From Diprion similis (Eukaryota > Arthropoda > Insecta > Hymenoptera > Diprionidae): a stretch of DNA of 64,000 bases. Position 1 is the stretch's first letter. Every line of letters begins with the position of its first letter. Below, one piece after another: positions 13,195 through 24,333 of the stretch. Both the position numbers and the translations under genes were made by a program. The notes beneath the pieces were generated by a model. It ran no database searches. It was not told where the DNA came from and worked only from the letters and a program-made list of their open reading frames with translations. Location: positions 2,586,501 to 2,650,500 of the forward strand of contig NC_060107.1 in NCBI RefSeq assembly GCF_021155765.1, given 5' to 3'.

Positions 13195-16100
13195 TGTCGG
13201 CATTGCCCGAAGGCCTGTGTCCAGTTACATGGTTCCTTCGGCAGGGAAATTGGAACGAATAAAGAAACTTGAAATATAAATATAAGACAATTACCTTGGA
13301 GAGCAGATTGGAATCGCGCGCTTTGTAAATTTATTTATAACCTGCGTGTTCACCTTTAATTCCAACTATTTCGTCACCGATTTATTACATATAGTATCAA
13401 CTCTCGATGTACATACATGCATAATTCCGGCATATCATAACGATCGCGCTGTCATCGAAAGTCGTGTAATTGTCTTCGAAGAATCGGAAGACCTCGGCCT
13501 TACGGCAATGGGGCATCTTGTTTCCTTTACGGGGGAAACGCTAGCCGGCATCGACAGGAGGAGGATACGCGGTGTCGAGTTCCCAATTTTCACCGAAACA
13601 ATTAATTGGCGTTCGTCCTTCCGTTTTCCGAGAAACTCGAACCCCTCGAAAAACACCCCCAGACTCACTAAATCTGCTTCAAATCTCTGTGTGGGTATGA
13701 AAACTTGCGTAAGAATCAATATTTCCAATTTTTTCATTTCAATTCCGACATATTGGTCACTCAAAATATTTATCCTTCCAAGTTTTTTTTTTTTTTTCTT
13801 ACCCCACCAGAATATCTTTCACCGCGATGACGAGTCTCGCCGCGCGTTTCACCTCCGACAATCAGCTGGATCATCCACGTCCACTTGGACCTGAACCGCT
13901 CGATTCTTCCCAAGATCCTCGAGGTCCGTTGACCGGCCGGAGGCTGTGTCGTCGAACAAAGGCCCCATTATCCGCGAACAGTCGAAGGTGTTCCACCGCC
14001 TCGCATACTCCCATCGTTCCTTCGGTGCACCACCTCCTCGGCGACGAGTCGTGAGAGGAACCCGGTGATCGGGGGTTCGTTTCTTCACCCCCTTCCCCTC
14101 CCTCCCTCCTCTCTGCCCCATCTCCATCCTTCGGCGCAGCGACGAGATGAAAAGGGGAAAGAGTGCGGAGGGCCTCCGGCTCTTCGTGAGCCTCGTGCTC
14201 CGAGGATCTTGGAGCTAGGTTACGGTTGCGGGGGCGTTCGCGTTCGGTCCCCCCCCCCCCCCCCCCCTCTCCTTGCCATCCGAGAGCCGCTCTCTCCTCT
14301 CTCCTCTCTCCTCTCTTCTACTCCCGCCCCCGGCTCCCGCCCCCGAGTCCTCGTGTACACGTACCTGAAACCTCTCGCTCACTGCAATTAGGAAATTGCC
14401 TCCGGTAGTTTGGTGCCCACCTCGTATTCATACCGCAATGCATCCGCACCGCTGCACCGAGCGAAGACGCGGGGACCGAGAGATCATCTTTGGTATTCTT
14501 CTTCCGCGTGCAGCGGTGATAATTTAGATGTGTATTGTATATTAGGGTGGTCGGAAAAAATGTACCGTTTCTTATTTCTTTTTCAAAATCACATGTTTCA
14601 TAGTCGTAGGGGAAACAGGAAATAAGACGTCTGATGTTATTATTTGAGCACTTAGTGTAGATACTTTTAATTTTTTATTTGATCAATAGGCGAAAATAAT
14701 TTTACTTATTTGTGGATTTTTGTTGCTCGGTAACGAGGCTATATGTATACTCGTTAATAAATGATCGATACATATTTTTCTAGGGAATTCAATGCTCTAT
14801 AAAAAAGGTCTGTTATCAGTTTTTTACGACTCTACTCTTTCAAACGTTGTTCGAAGTTCAAGTTGAAATCATGTAAAATATTCACTTTTCTTCGAGATTT
14901 TACAACGAAAATATTAGACTTGTCGCAAAGTATTGAGGTTTTTTTTCGCAAAGCGTAAAATAACGTTATTCAATTAATTTTCAACTGAAGCAAATTGTTT
15001 TTTTTTTTTTTTTTAAAAAAAGGGGTTTTTACAGTAAAATTTGTCAATAAAATTGTAATATTTATATTTATATATTTATTATTATTATATATTTTAATAA
15101 TTTGTAAAATAACATTGTCATTATTGTAATAATAAAGAAATAAAATTCCTCAAGTTGAAAATTAGTATACACGTCTTTTTCTATCTACTGTTAAGCCCGA
15201 ACTCTTTTTTTATTATGGTATGCATGTCTCAACTTAAATTGTTGTATTGATTTTACCATTAGTTTTTTAGACTTTGATTATCGTTACGAAACATTATTGC
15301 AGATTCAGCATCGTTACATCGGGGAAAAAAGAAAATTATGAATAGAAGTTATTAAGTTTTCACCGTATTCTAGCAGATTCTGAATAACCCGATGAGTCAG
15401 AAAATCTGATTTCTAATCCCAATCCACGAACCTTGTTCAATCCACTTTAGATAAACACTTGCCAAGATAAATATATCGATTCTCCTATACCTTGTATCCA
15501 ATTGCGCTTGCAACAATCGAAGACTGTACACCACAGTAATAGTACAAAGTTATTTCATACGTCACATTAAAGACTTGTGCCGAAATTCAGAGTCCAGCAG
15601 AACTTCCGAGTCCAGCATTAATATCCTAATTCGGCGTCGTCCGGAGTTTCATTTGCCTTACCATATTTCACCGTAAAGTGAAAAAAAAAAAAAAAAAAAA
15701 AAAAAAAAACACTAACAACAACAACGAACAGCGGAATACAATCACACGGAAGTGCAGCAGCATGCTTAATAGATTCGAAGAAGGCAAAGCGTTCCTGGTA
15801 GACAATCAGCATTCGACGATGAGTTGAGGAAGGAGGCGGCGCGCGTTGCATGCAAGTAGGAAAAGAAGACGAGTCGCTCACGGAGGGTATAGGAATATTG
15901 TTTATTATTAATATTTCATTTCGCGCTTATCATTTTCTCCGTTCTCTTCCCAGCCTCGGGCCAGAGTCAGCCCGGGGGCGTCGTTACTGCTCGAAGAGAG
16001 GCCCCCTCCCCCTCCCCCTCCCCCGCCCCCACCCCCTCCCCCACCCCCACCCCCACCCCCGGCCTCCACCTTCCGCAGCTCGCCGGAGGCGGCTCGCATT

Positions 16101-17276
16101 GTCCCATTTTCGCCGCAGGCGCTCGCCGCGAAGCCGCACCGCTATCTCTGCCCGTTTCCGCCCCCCACCTCCACCCCCACCCCCACTCCCACCCCCACCC
16201 CCACCTCCACCTCCAGCCGGCGGCCTCTACGGGCCCCCGGTGACCCCGACTCCCCATCCTTGAAGCCACCGCGAGCGGCGTCATCCTCGCTCACAACTCG
16301 CCCCCGGGGGCCGAACCGACTGCGACTCGCGTCTGCCTGCAGCGCCTCGGGCATCCCTGTTCTTGTCCTCGTCCCCCTCGTTACTCGCCAGCCTCCCCCC
16401 CCCCCCCCCCCTCCCCGGCCCTGCTTTCTTCCAGTCGGTTTCGCCAAACCCCGAAGCGTCTAACTCAGCTCGGATAAAGTGCGGCGGGAATACGAATTCG
16501 CGTGCAACGTCATTAACCGATCGGCAAAATTTAGTCTGACCTTCGAATTGTTATTTAAATTGAACTTAAAGTTGAAGTTAAAGTTAATTTGTTGATTATT
16601 GTGTTACGCGCGGGGGTGAGACGTGAGGGAGCAGTGGTAGTAATGATTGTAAATAATCGAAGATTAAAAATCGTAAGAGACTTACCTTTCGATGAACCGG
16701 TAATGTCATATTTAATGTAAAATACACGGCGATGACGGATTTTGTTTGAATGGTTGAGGCTAATTTATATTGATGAAATGGGATGGATGATCGTTCAGAA
16801 TAAATGGTTGAATATGGCTTAAGTTGGGTGAAGATAATGTATAGTGTTCGAATGATTGATTAATGAAATATGAACGATACGATAACAGGATGAAAAATTA
16901 TAATTATCTAGTGTGTGAACCTGAATGAAATTTAGACTTTTGCAAAGAGAGATGGAAATAGTTTTTATATATAAATATGAGAATGAAATAATGCATCGGG
17001 CGATAAACGCGGCTCAAGCTGCTGGAGAAAAATGCTTGATTGTTTAAATTGAAGAAGAGTTTTGAAAAAGGTACGTCGCAGCGTAAAAACTGCAAATTAT
17101 TATTCGCCAACCGGTTGAAAAAGGGAGTGGAAAACATCCACGAGCCTAATAATGAGTACAATTTTTTTAAACTACTCTGCGAGACCAGGAACACCTAAGT
17201 GCCACGGAACCATCGGAGGATTTTATGTCATAAGTATGGAGACGGATTATTTTCGTACACATGTTTCTTACGTGAC
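9413..17276. other. Repeat-rich non-coding stretch, no recognised gene
   Basis: No gene was recognised. The segment holds long C-rich tracts that create artificial Pro-rich or Gly-rich frames: a poly-C near 14250-14268, CCCCA-type repeats at about 16005-16215 and 17 Cs at 16395-16411. It also holds a GA microsatellite near 13157-13190, CTCTCCT repeats at about 14291-14319 and a poly-A at about 15680-15709. CpG-dense patches lie near 9830-9960 and 10660-11740. The right end (about 17080-17276) is homologous to the 3' flanks of loci C and D. Confidence 0.55.
13155..13192. repeat. GA microsatellite
   Basis: An uninterrupted run of AG dinucleotides inside non-coding DNA. Confidence 0.9.
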
Positions 17277-18006
17277 TCATTCATTGATAACATAACTTAA
17301 TCGATGATCAAGGACGCAGCATACGACGTCTACTTTAGGACATGCACCGACTGCATCTACCTTCGAGGATGTCATCAACATGCAATCGCTCCGACGGATG
17401 CACGAGCCACCTTGCCCCTCGCAGGAGACGTACAAAAGTGTGTTAGCTGAAATTGTATCGAGAAATAATAAATGAATGAAAATAAATCGATAGATATAGG
17501 TACTTTAATAATATAGGGAAAGGTTGAAAGAAAGGAATTTTGTGTCACTCACGAGGGTTCCACCTGCGTATATCATCCCCCGGCTGAGGGTTTGAGTGAG
17601 GATTCTCATGATCGTAGTTTTGTTCGGAGCCATGTTTGTTCTGAAAGTTTATACCGGAAAAATCGCGCGTAATAAACAGACAGCGAAGAAATTTTCAATG
17701 AACGCTGGTCTTGATGCACCGAATCCAAAAGCTGCCTCGCAGAGGCTTATCGACGTTCGATTTAACCGAAGTCAATCATTTTACCTTCGTCTGAACGATG
17801 CGAATTAAATTCGGTTCACAGTCTGCGTAATACTGCATTTAGCATACTGCCTCGAGAGTGACATTTTTGCGTAGGCATGCTGGGATTTTAGGTTTCTAGT
17901 TGGGATCAACAGGAACGCGATCGGTGAGGTGAAAGGGAGGTTCGGACTCACCTGGAAGGTTGACGAACGCCATGACGGTGAACAGAAAAATACAAACGTA
18001 GCGCAT
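17277..18006 (-). CDS. Locus A: secreted six-cysteine peptide, first module lost
   Basis: This is a three-exon minus-strand locus of the peptide cluster. Exon 1 (18006-17952) starts at ATG and encodes a signal peptide, MRYVCIFLFTVMAFVNLP, ending at CCAG|GTGAGT. Exon 3 (17446-17277) has a TTTCAG acceptor and encodes an intact module, C-x6-C-x5-C-x13-C-x6-CC (from CEGQGGSC to VVCC), then a short tail to TGA. The exon 2 equivalent (17654-17553) is degraded: its acceptor reads CG where the sister genes have AG, and indels removed all six cysteines, although it is still in frame by length. Exons 1 and 3 join in phase (an Ala codon), so skipping exon 2 would give a clean single-module secreted peptide of about 74 residues. 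The product may be functional in that form or the locus may be decaying. Function is unknown; the scaffold resembles clip or beta-defensin folds. Confidence 0.65.
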
Positions 18007-19162
18007 GTTGGCAAGCGATTACTCTTCGAGATCGTTCGTTGACTGTTGATGAATGCCGGTACTCTCCGTTGCACACGTGTTTGTATTGAACTGAAATGTC
18101 GATTCTCTTATCGCAGAACTAATTCATGAAAAGGCCGCATTCGCAGCAGTCATCATGCGTGCGATGTACGTACCTGGCTACACAAATCATGGCAGTTCTG
18201 ATATAAAACCAATGACTGTACAATGATTTGGGTGAAGCCCGATTGGACACTTGAAATAATCGGAAGCCGTATTGGACACAGAGATTTATTGGGCATAGCA
18301 CGGTTGGATGCCAGCGGTGGTGCGGTCATGGCTCCAATGGGCCCCAAAAAAGGAATAAATATACGAATGCTCGATTGAAATCAGGGTCGTATACACAAGT
18401 CCGGAACCCTCCGCGATGGGGATGAGTGTCTTATTGACGTGGGATGCATTTCGAGAACCTACTATGAGTGTGGAGGTGGTGCAATTGCAGTTCCTGGTCC
18501 AGAACAGAGAACAGAGAACCTAACCTACTTCTTTTAGATTTATTCAGTGTATAGTAGTGTCTCAATATTGTTCAATAAGAAGTACGATAAGTGGATGTAT
18601 CCAAATATATTATTTTATATCTGTATAAAATAATGTAAGTAAAAATTAAATGAAACCTTGAAATTCAAAGTACATGTTAGCGATTGGGATTCAAAAACGG
18701 TCGTGAACGCTAAACCAAATTAAGACAGCACTTGTCTTTGAGATTAGATTATAATATGAACGTACAAAAACGAAACAAAAAAACTACGAATTTTTTTTAT
18801 ACAAAACCAGGTTGATGGAGGCCTGTCCGCAACACCCCTGGTATCCAATCGTGTTATGTCCGATAAATCTCTGCGTCTAATATGACTTCCGATTATTTTG
18901 AGTGTCCGAAAGAGCTGGTGTCCAATCAGGCTTGACCCAAATCATTATACAGTCATTGGTTTCATATCAAAACTGCCGTGACTTGTGTAGCCAGGTACGT
19001 AGTACATCCCACGCATGATGACTGCTGCAAATGCGACCATTTTGTGGATTAGTTCTGCGATAAGAGAATCGACATTTCAGTTTAATACAAACACGTGTAG
19101 AAAATAAAGTCCCGGCATTTATCGACAGTCAACGTACGATTGACAAGAGTAAACGCTTGCTA
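18007..19162. repeat. Palindromic spacer of divergent pair A/B
   Basis: This is the upstream region shared by loci A (leftward) and B (rightward). The left arm (about 18007-18345) and right arm (about 18813-19158) are imperfect reverse complements, with a central unpaired segment. Both arms carry a 5' leader (GCTTGC next to the A start), a TATAAAACCAATGAC-like stretch in the left arm and its degenerate partner in the right arm, and repeated TTGGACAC motifs. The symmetry suggests an inverted duplication that created the divergent pair. Promoter elements of both genes should lie here. Confidence 0.75.
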
Positions 19163-19569
19163 GTCCAGTTATTATATTTTATTTAGGGGAGGGGCTTAGA
19201 AAAGCTTGACTTGGGATTGTCGACCAAGGGTGTCTCTGAGCTTTTTCAGCCATCTTGAAAGAAGGGGTGAATTTTGTTTTTTTGTTACAACTTGGCTCTT
19301 CGTCGTGATTTGAAAATTACGATCATGTACTTTTTTGTTGCGGTTTTAACGCTCTACAATTAAAGTCATATGAATTCTTCACCTACCGTTGATCGTTGTT
19401 GAGATATAACAAAATTTACCCGTTTTCAAGATGTCGAAGAAAGCTTATAGGAAATCTTGGTCGAAAATTCCAAGATAAGCTTTACTAAACTTCCATAAAC
19501 GATATTTAGAAATCAGCCCTCTCGGTTCATCTGCATTCAATCGCCTCATTTTGGACGTAATAACTGGGC
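19163..19569. mobile_element. MITE-like element next to the start of locus B
   Basis: A roughly 407-base element is flanked by TA on both sides (19161-19162 and 19570-19571). Its inverted ends read GTCCAGTTATTA and GCCCAGTTATTA. It splits the 5' leader: in loci A and C the GCTTGC leader runs directly into the start codon, while here the element lies between GCTTGC and the start and ends about 9 bases before the ATG. TA target and end sequence fit a non-autonomous Tc1/mariner-type element. A diverged copy occupies the same site in locus D. Confidence 0.7.
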
Positions 19570-19578
19570 TATGCCAAA

Positions 19579-20294
19579 ATGGGCTTCGTTAGTATTTTTC
19601 TGTTCACCGTCATGGCGTTCGTCAACCTTCCAGGTGAGTCCGAACCACCGTTTCACTTTACCGATCGAATTCCTGTTGATTTCAACTAGAAACCTCAAAG
19701 TTCAGCATGCCTGCGCAAGAATTTTACTCACAAGGCATCGAATAAATACAGTATTACGCAGACTGTAGACCGAATTTAATTCGCCACGTCCAGACCAAGG
19801 TGAAGTGATTGGCTTCAGCTAAATCGAACGTCGATAAGCCTGTGCGAGGCAGCTTTCGGATTCGATGCATCAGCACCAGCATCCAATGAAAATTTCCTCG
19901 CTGTCTGTTTATTACGCACGATTTTTCAGGTATAAACTCTGATTCCAATTTTTGCCCCGAAAAAGTCTGCATACATCAGGATGATTGCATGCTTTCTCGT
20001 CCGGACCATCGTTGTCAGACTAAAGATTACGTCTGCTGCATCCTTCTTAGTGAGTGATGAAAGTTCCTTCCTTTAAGCTTTCCATCGTATTAAATTATCT
20101 ATTCGTGTCGACTGATTTTCATTCACTTATTTTCCGTCAAAGCAAATGTAACCACATATCAGGTGGCCGCCTGCACAGACCAAGGAGGCGTCTGCATCGT
20201 TCCGGATGAGTGTATGGCGAGCATGATTGCAAAAAAAGAGCTAGCTCATATATGTCCTGTAGAAAACGACGTATGCTGCATTCTGGCCGACTGA
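19579..20294 (+). CDS. Locus B: secreted two-module six-cysteine peptide
   Basis: Three exons give a 108-residue product. Exon 1 (19579-19633) encodes the signal peptide MGFVSIFLFTVMAFVNLP. Exon 2 (19930-20049, TTTTTCAG acceptor) encodes module 1 with spacing C-x4-C-x5-C-x8-C-x6-CC, from CPEKVC to DYVCC. Exon 3 (20143-20294, TCAAAG acceptor) encodes module 2, C-x6-C-x5-C-x13-C-x6-CC, from CTDQGGVC to NDVCC, then four residues and TGA. All introns are phase 1. Both modules end in Cys-Cys, and the C2-x5-C3 and VCC features recall a shortened clip domain, while the overall order also fits beta-defensin-like peptides. No transmembrane segment follows the signal, so it should be secreted. An immune peptide, protease-cascade regulator or venom/salivary component are all possible; the sequence does not decide. 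Confidence 0.85.
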
Positions 20295-21531
20295 TTGATG
20301 CACGAGATAATGGGAGCGGTGGATTGATCGTCGATTAGATTGTGTTATCAATGAATCTGTCAAAAATATGTAAGAAAATAATCCGCATCCATGCCCATGG
20401 AGGGGAGGGTGGTGGCGAGTTCGTGTCGCGAGAAATCTGATAGAAGATAATAATTTGGCTTTGAAACATCAAGGCAACATTCCAACTGTTTACAGATTGC
20501 TTTTATTTTCACCCCTAATAACGAACTCCTGCAGTATTATAGGTATATTATATGTTCGATGTTGAATTTCGAAAAGTGCACGCGATCAAAGCTGGAAAGA
20601 AGCATGAGAGCAAAATTTTTTTTTATCATTTCCGTCGTATCGATGTCGATGAAAAATCATGGCGATGGGCCCGTTTGGATACTAGCAGTATTGCGGACAC
20701 GGCTCCGTCGGGCCCGAAATATTGAAAAAAAAATTGAATGCTCGATTGAAACCGAAATTGGCAATCGTGGAAAAGAAATGCTGAAATCCTATTTTTAGAC
20801 AATTTGATTTTAATAGTAAGGGTTGGTCAGTTAGTGAATTTAAAAAGTTTCACAAGTTAGCCGTTAAAGTTAGAGCGCTGATTCTAGTAGTAGTCAAAAG
20901 TAAATAAACTCTCGTAAGGGAGCGTCCATAAATTATTTAACGCGCTCGAAATGGGAGGAAGTCAAGGAATTCGTTACCCTTTGTTACATCGGCGAGGGGG
21001 TTGGGGGGGGGGGGGGGCTTGGTATCGTCATTACGTAATGATAATATTTCATTAAACAATACACTTAATTTTTTATTACTTAAATGTAAATTATTATCGT
21101 CCACCAGATTTTTCGCAACACTAAACTGGCCACCCTCCCCTCTCGCGTTCCTTCAGTTGGTTTCACCAAATCCAGAACCTTCTCGTCAACTGATCGACAA
21201 AATTTACTCTAACCTTCGAATTGTCATCCGGATTATCTTATCTCCGTAAAAATATTGCAGGGAGTTGAGACGTTTTGTCGATTCTTTGAAATAATAATTT
21301 GCTAACCAGTTAAAGAAGGGAGTAGAAAAGAAAAAACATCCACAAGCTTGACGATCCATACAGTTTTTTCAAAACACTTTGTAACAACAGAAACATCAAA
21401 AGTGTTATGGAACCATCGGAGAATTTTGGGTACATAATAGGCATGGAGGCGGATTAATTTCTTACATATTCTTGAGTAAAACACAATCTAACCGATGATT
21501 AATCCTCCGCTTTCGTTATTTTGCGCATCGA
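20295..21531. other. Convergent spacer between B and C
   Basis: No gene is seen. A fragment at about 20667-20760 is homologous to part of the A/B spacer (around 18305-18390), including a GGATNCCAGC-like start and the ATGCTCGATTGAAA end. Poly-G lies at about 21002-21017. The segment at about 21190-21500 is the 3' flank of locus C and is the inverted homologue of the 3' flank of locus D. Confidence 0.6.
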
Positions 21532-22235
21532 TCAGCGGGTCAGGATGCAGCATATGTCATCGGTGTGAGGACATAGGTGAGGTTCGTCTACACTCGCGAC
21601 GCAATCATTGTAACTGACGCACGTGCCGTTGTGCTCCCCGCAGGCACTCTGCTCACGTCTTGCCCCCGAAAGTGCTTTGACGAATAATAAGGGGATGAAT
21701 ATCAATGGACAGATGTAGATATTCCAATATGGTGGGAGGTTGAAAGAGGGGAACTTTTATCACTCACCAATGCTGCAGCAGACGTAGTTTTCGTCCGGAC
21801 ACTGAAGCCCTTTCCGAGTAACTGTGCAGACACTCTCATGTCTACAATGATCTTTGGGGCAAATTTTGATCTGAGAGTTTATCCCTGAAAAATTGTGCAT
21901 AATAAACAGAGAGCGAAGAAATTTTCGATGGACGTTGGTGCTGCTGTACCGAATCCAAAAGCTGCCTCACACCGGCTCATCGACGTTTGATTTAGCCGAA
22001 GTCAATCACTTCACCTTGGTCTGAACGATGCCAATCAAATTCGGTTCACAGTCTGCGTAATACTGCATTTATTCGATGCCTCGAGAGTGAAATTTTTGCG
22101 CAGGCATGCTGGGCTTTTAGGTTTCTAGTTGAGATCAACAGGAACGCGATCGGTGAAGTGAAAGGGAGGTTCGGACTCACCTGGAAGGTTGACGAACGCC
22201 ATGACGGTGAACAGAAAAATACAAACGTAGCGCAT
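21532..22235 (-). CDS. Locus C: secreted two-module six-cysteine peptide
   Basis: Three minus-strand exons give a 104-residue product: exon 1 22235-22181 (signal MRYVCIFLFTVMAFVNLP, identical to locus A), exon 2 21884-21768 and exon 3 21674-21532. Module 1 is C-x4-C-x5-C-x8-C-x6-CC (CPKDHC to NYVCC). Module 2 is C-x6-C-x5-C-x9-C-x6-CC (CGEHNGTC to DDICC), a shorter third loop than in B and D and within the range of beta-defensins. Splice sites are consensus (TTTCAG, TCAAAG, GTGAGT) and all phases are 1. The exon 1 and promoter region is almost identical to that of locus A, but the mature exons are strongly diverged. Secretion is well supported; biochemical role is unknown. Confidence 0.85.
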
Positions 22236-23934
22236 TTTGGCAAGCGATTACTCTTCGAGATCGTTCGTTGACTGTTGATGAATGCCGGTACTCTCCGTTG
22301 CACACGTGTTTGTATTGAACTGAAATGTCGATTCTCTTATCGCAGAACTAATTCATGAAAAGGCCGCATTCGCAGCAGTCATCATGCGTGCGATGTACGT
22401 ACCTGGCTACACAAATCATGGCAGTTCTGATATAAAACCAATGACTGTACAATGATTTGGGTGAAGCCCGATTGGACACTTGAAATAATCGGAAGCCGTA
22501 TTGGACACAGAGATTTATTGGGCATAGCACGGTTGGATGCCAGCGGTGTTGCGGTCACGGCTCCAATGGGCCCCAAAGAAGGAATAAATACAGAAATGTG
22601 TGATCAATATTTCTATTCACCTCAGAGGAAAAGCTGAAATACGTATTCAAAGTACCTACTTTTTAATAAAAAGACAAATTTAAAGTTTTATATAAAGATA
22701 CTCTAAGTTTAATTCAGTTAGTTTTGTTAGAAAATTGTTTTTAGCAATTGAAATTTGAATTTAAAAAAGACTGAATAAATAATAAATGTTGATTATTAAT
22801 AATGAGCTCAATTTTTTTCTGCATTTAGTTTGCAATTTTGTTTTGTCCGGCGTTTCTCCATTTTCCTCGACATCCTCTCGCCTCCACTTGCCAACGCTTC
22901 GACTTTTCTTACGATAACGCTATACTCTCAACCTGTCCTGCAATTTTCATTCAGCTTCACGCCACTCGTTATCGCCATTGCCTTGCTAATTCTATTCCTA
23001 ACTATCCTGGATTCTTACACTTTTCGTGCGCTTGTACTTCTTGTCTTAGAGTCACTCCTATCCCAACGTTCGAATAATCAACTTCAACTTCCAACCTCAG
23101 TTCCAGGCTAAATAATCATTTCACCTATTTCTGACACACTTCGCCTGGTTACACAATTACAAATTCCTGAATTTCTAATAAAGCCTTCATATGACTTTTT
23201 GAAAGTTTTAAAAATTTCTTGAAAATTTCCAGAGAAAAATAGTAAATCGAGAAAGCAGAAAACCCTAGTTGCAAATCAGTAGTAGATGGTAAACAGAGAA
23301 CCTAACCTAATTTTTTCAGATTGGTTCAGTGTATAGTAGTTCCTCGATTTTGTTCAGTAACGAGTTCGATAAGTGGAACTATCACCTGTATAGAATAATG
23401 TAAGTGGAAATTAAATGAAACCTTGAAATTGAAACTACATGGTATCGATCGGAATCCAAAAACGTCCGTAAATGCTACACTAAATCGAAACAGCACTTGT
23501 CTTTGAAATTAGTTTTACATTTTGTAATATAAATGTTCAAGTAAGAAAAAAAAAAAAACATTCGAAACTTTTCTACTCAGAACCAGGTTGATGAAGGCCT
23601 GTCCGTAACACCCCCATATCCGATCGTATTATGCCCAATAAATCTCAGCGTCCAATACGACTTCCAATTATTTTTAGTGTCCAAAAGAGCTGATGTCCAA
23701 TCAGGCTTCATCCAAATCATTGTACAGTCATTGGTTTTACATCAGATCTGCCGTGATTTATGAAGCAAGGTACGTTCATCGCACGCATGATGACTACTGT
23801 GAATGCGGCCTTTTTAGGGATTAGTTATGCGATAAGAGAATCGACATTTCAGTCCAATACAGACACTTGTAGAACATAGAGTCCCGGCATTTGTCGACAT
23901 TCAACGAACGATTGACCAGAGTAAACGCTTGCTA
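22236..23934. repeat. Palindromic spacer of divergent pair C/D
   Basis: This is the counterpart of the A/B spacer. The left arm (about 22236-22574) matches the A arm base for base over long stretches, at an offset of 4229. The right arm (about 23585-23931) is its imperfect reverse complement and matches the B-side arm at lower identity. Between them lies about 700 bases (about 22590-23285) that is absent from the A/B spacer and has no recognised coding content. Confidence 0.7.
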
Positions 23935-24324
23935 GTACAGTTATTATATTTTATTTGGGGGAGGGGCTGAGAAAAACTTGTATTGCCAACCAAGAGTTTC
24001 TCCGAGCTTTTTCAGCCATCTTGAAAAAAGGGGTGAATTTTTTTTTTTGGGACGACTCGTAAAATAAAAATTATGATCATATACTTTTTTTTGCGGTTTT
24101 AACGCTCTACAATTAAAGTCATATGAATTCTTCACCTTCCGTTGATCGTTGTTGAGATATAACAAAATTTACCCGTTTTCAAGATGGCGGAAAAAGCTTA
24201 TAAGAAATCTTGGTTGACAATTCCAAGATAAACTTTATACTAAACTCTCTTAAACGATATTTAGAAATCAGCCCTCTCGGTTCATCTGCATTTAATCGCC
24301 TTATTTTGGACGTAACAATTGGGC
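23935..24324. mobile_element. MITE-like element next to the start of locus D
   Basis: This is a diverged copy of the element in front of locus B, at the same position in the leader and flanked by TA (23933-23934 and 24325-24326). Its ends are decayed (GTACAGTTATTA, and CAATTGGGC at the right), which is expected if the insertion predates the duplication of the gene pair. Confidence 0.65.
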
Positions 24325-24333
24325 TATACCAAA

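Noticed and set aside
13346-13894. 182-codon plus-strand open frame
   Set aside because: Ends in a poly-T-derived Phe run, has an open frame on the other strand too, and shows no recognisable domain.
15850-16463. Proline-rich and glycine-rich frames on both strands
   Set aside because: They are translations of CCCCA/C-rich simple sequence.
17805-18074. Minus-strand frame overlapping exon 1 of locus A
   Set aside because: It is a shifted frame over the signal exon; the ATG frame with the conserved GTGAGT donor is the gene.
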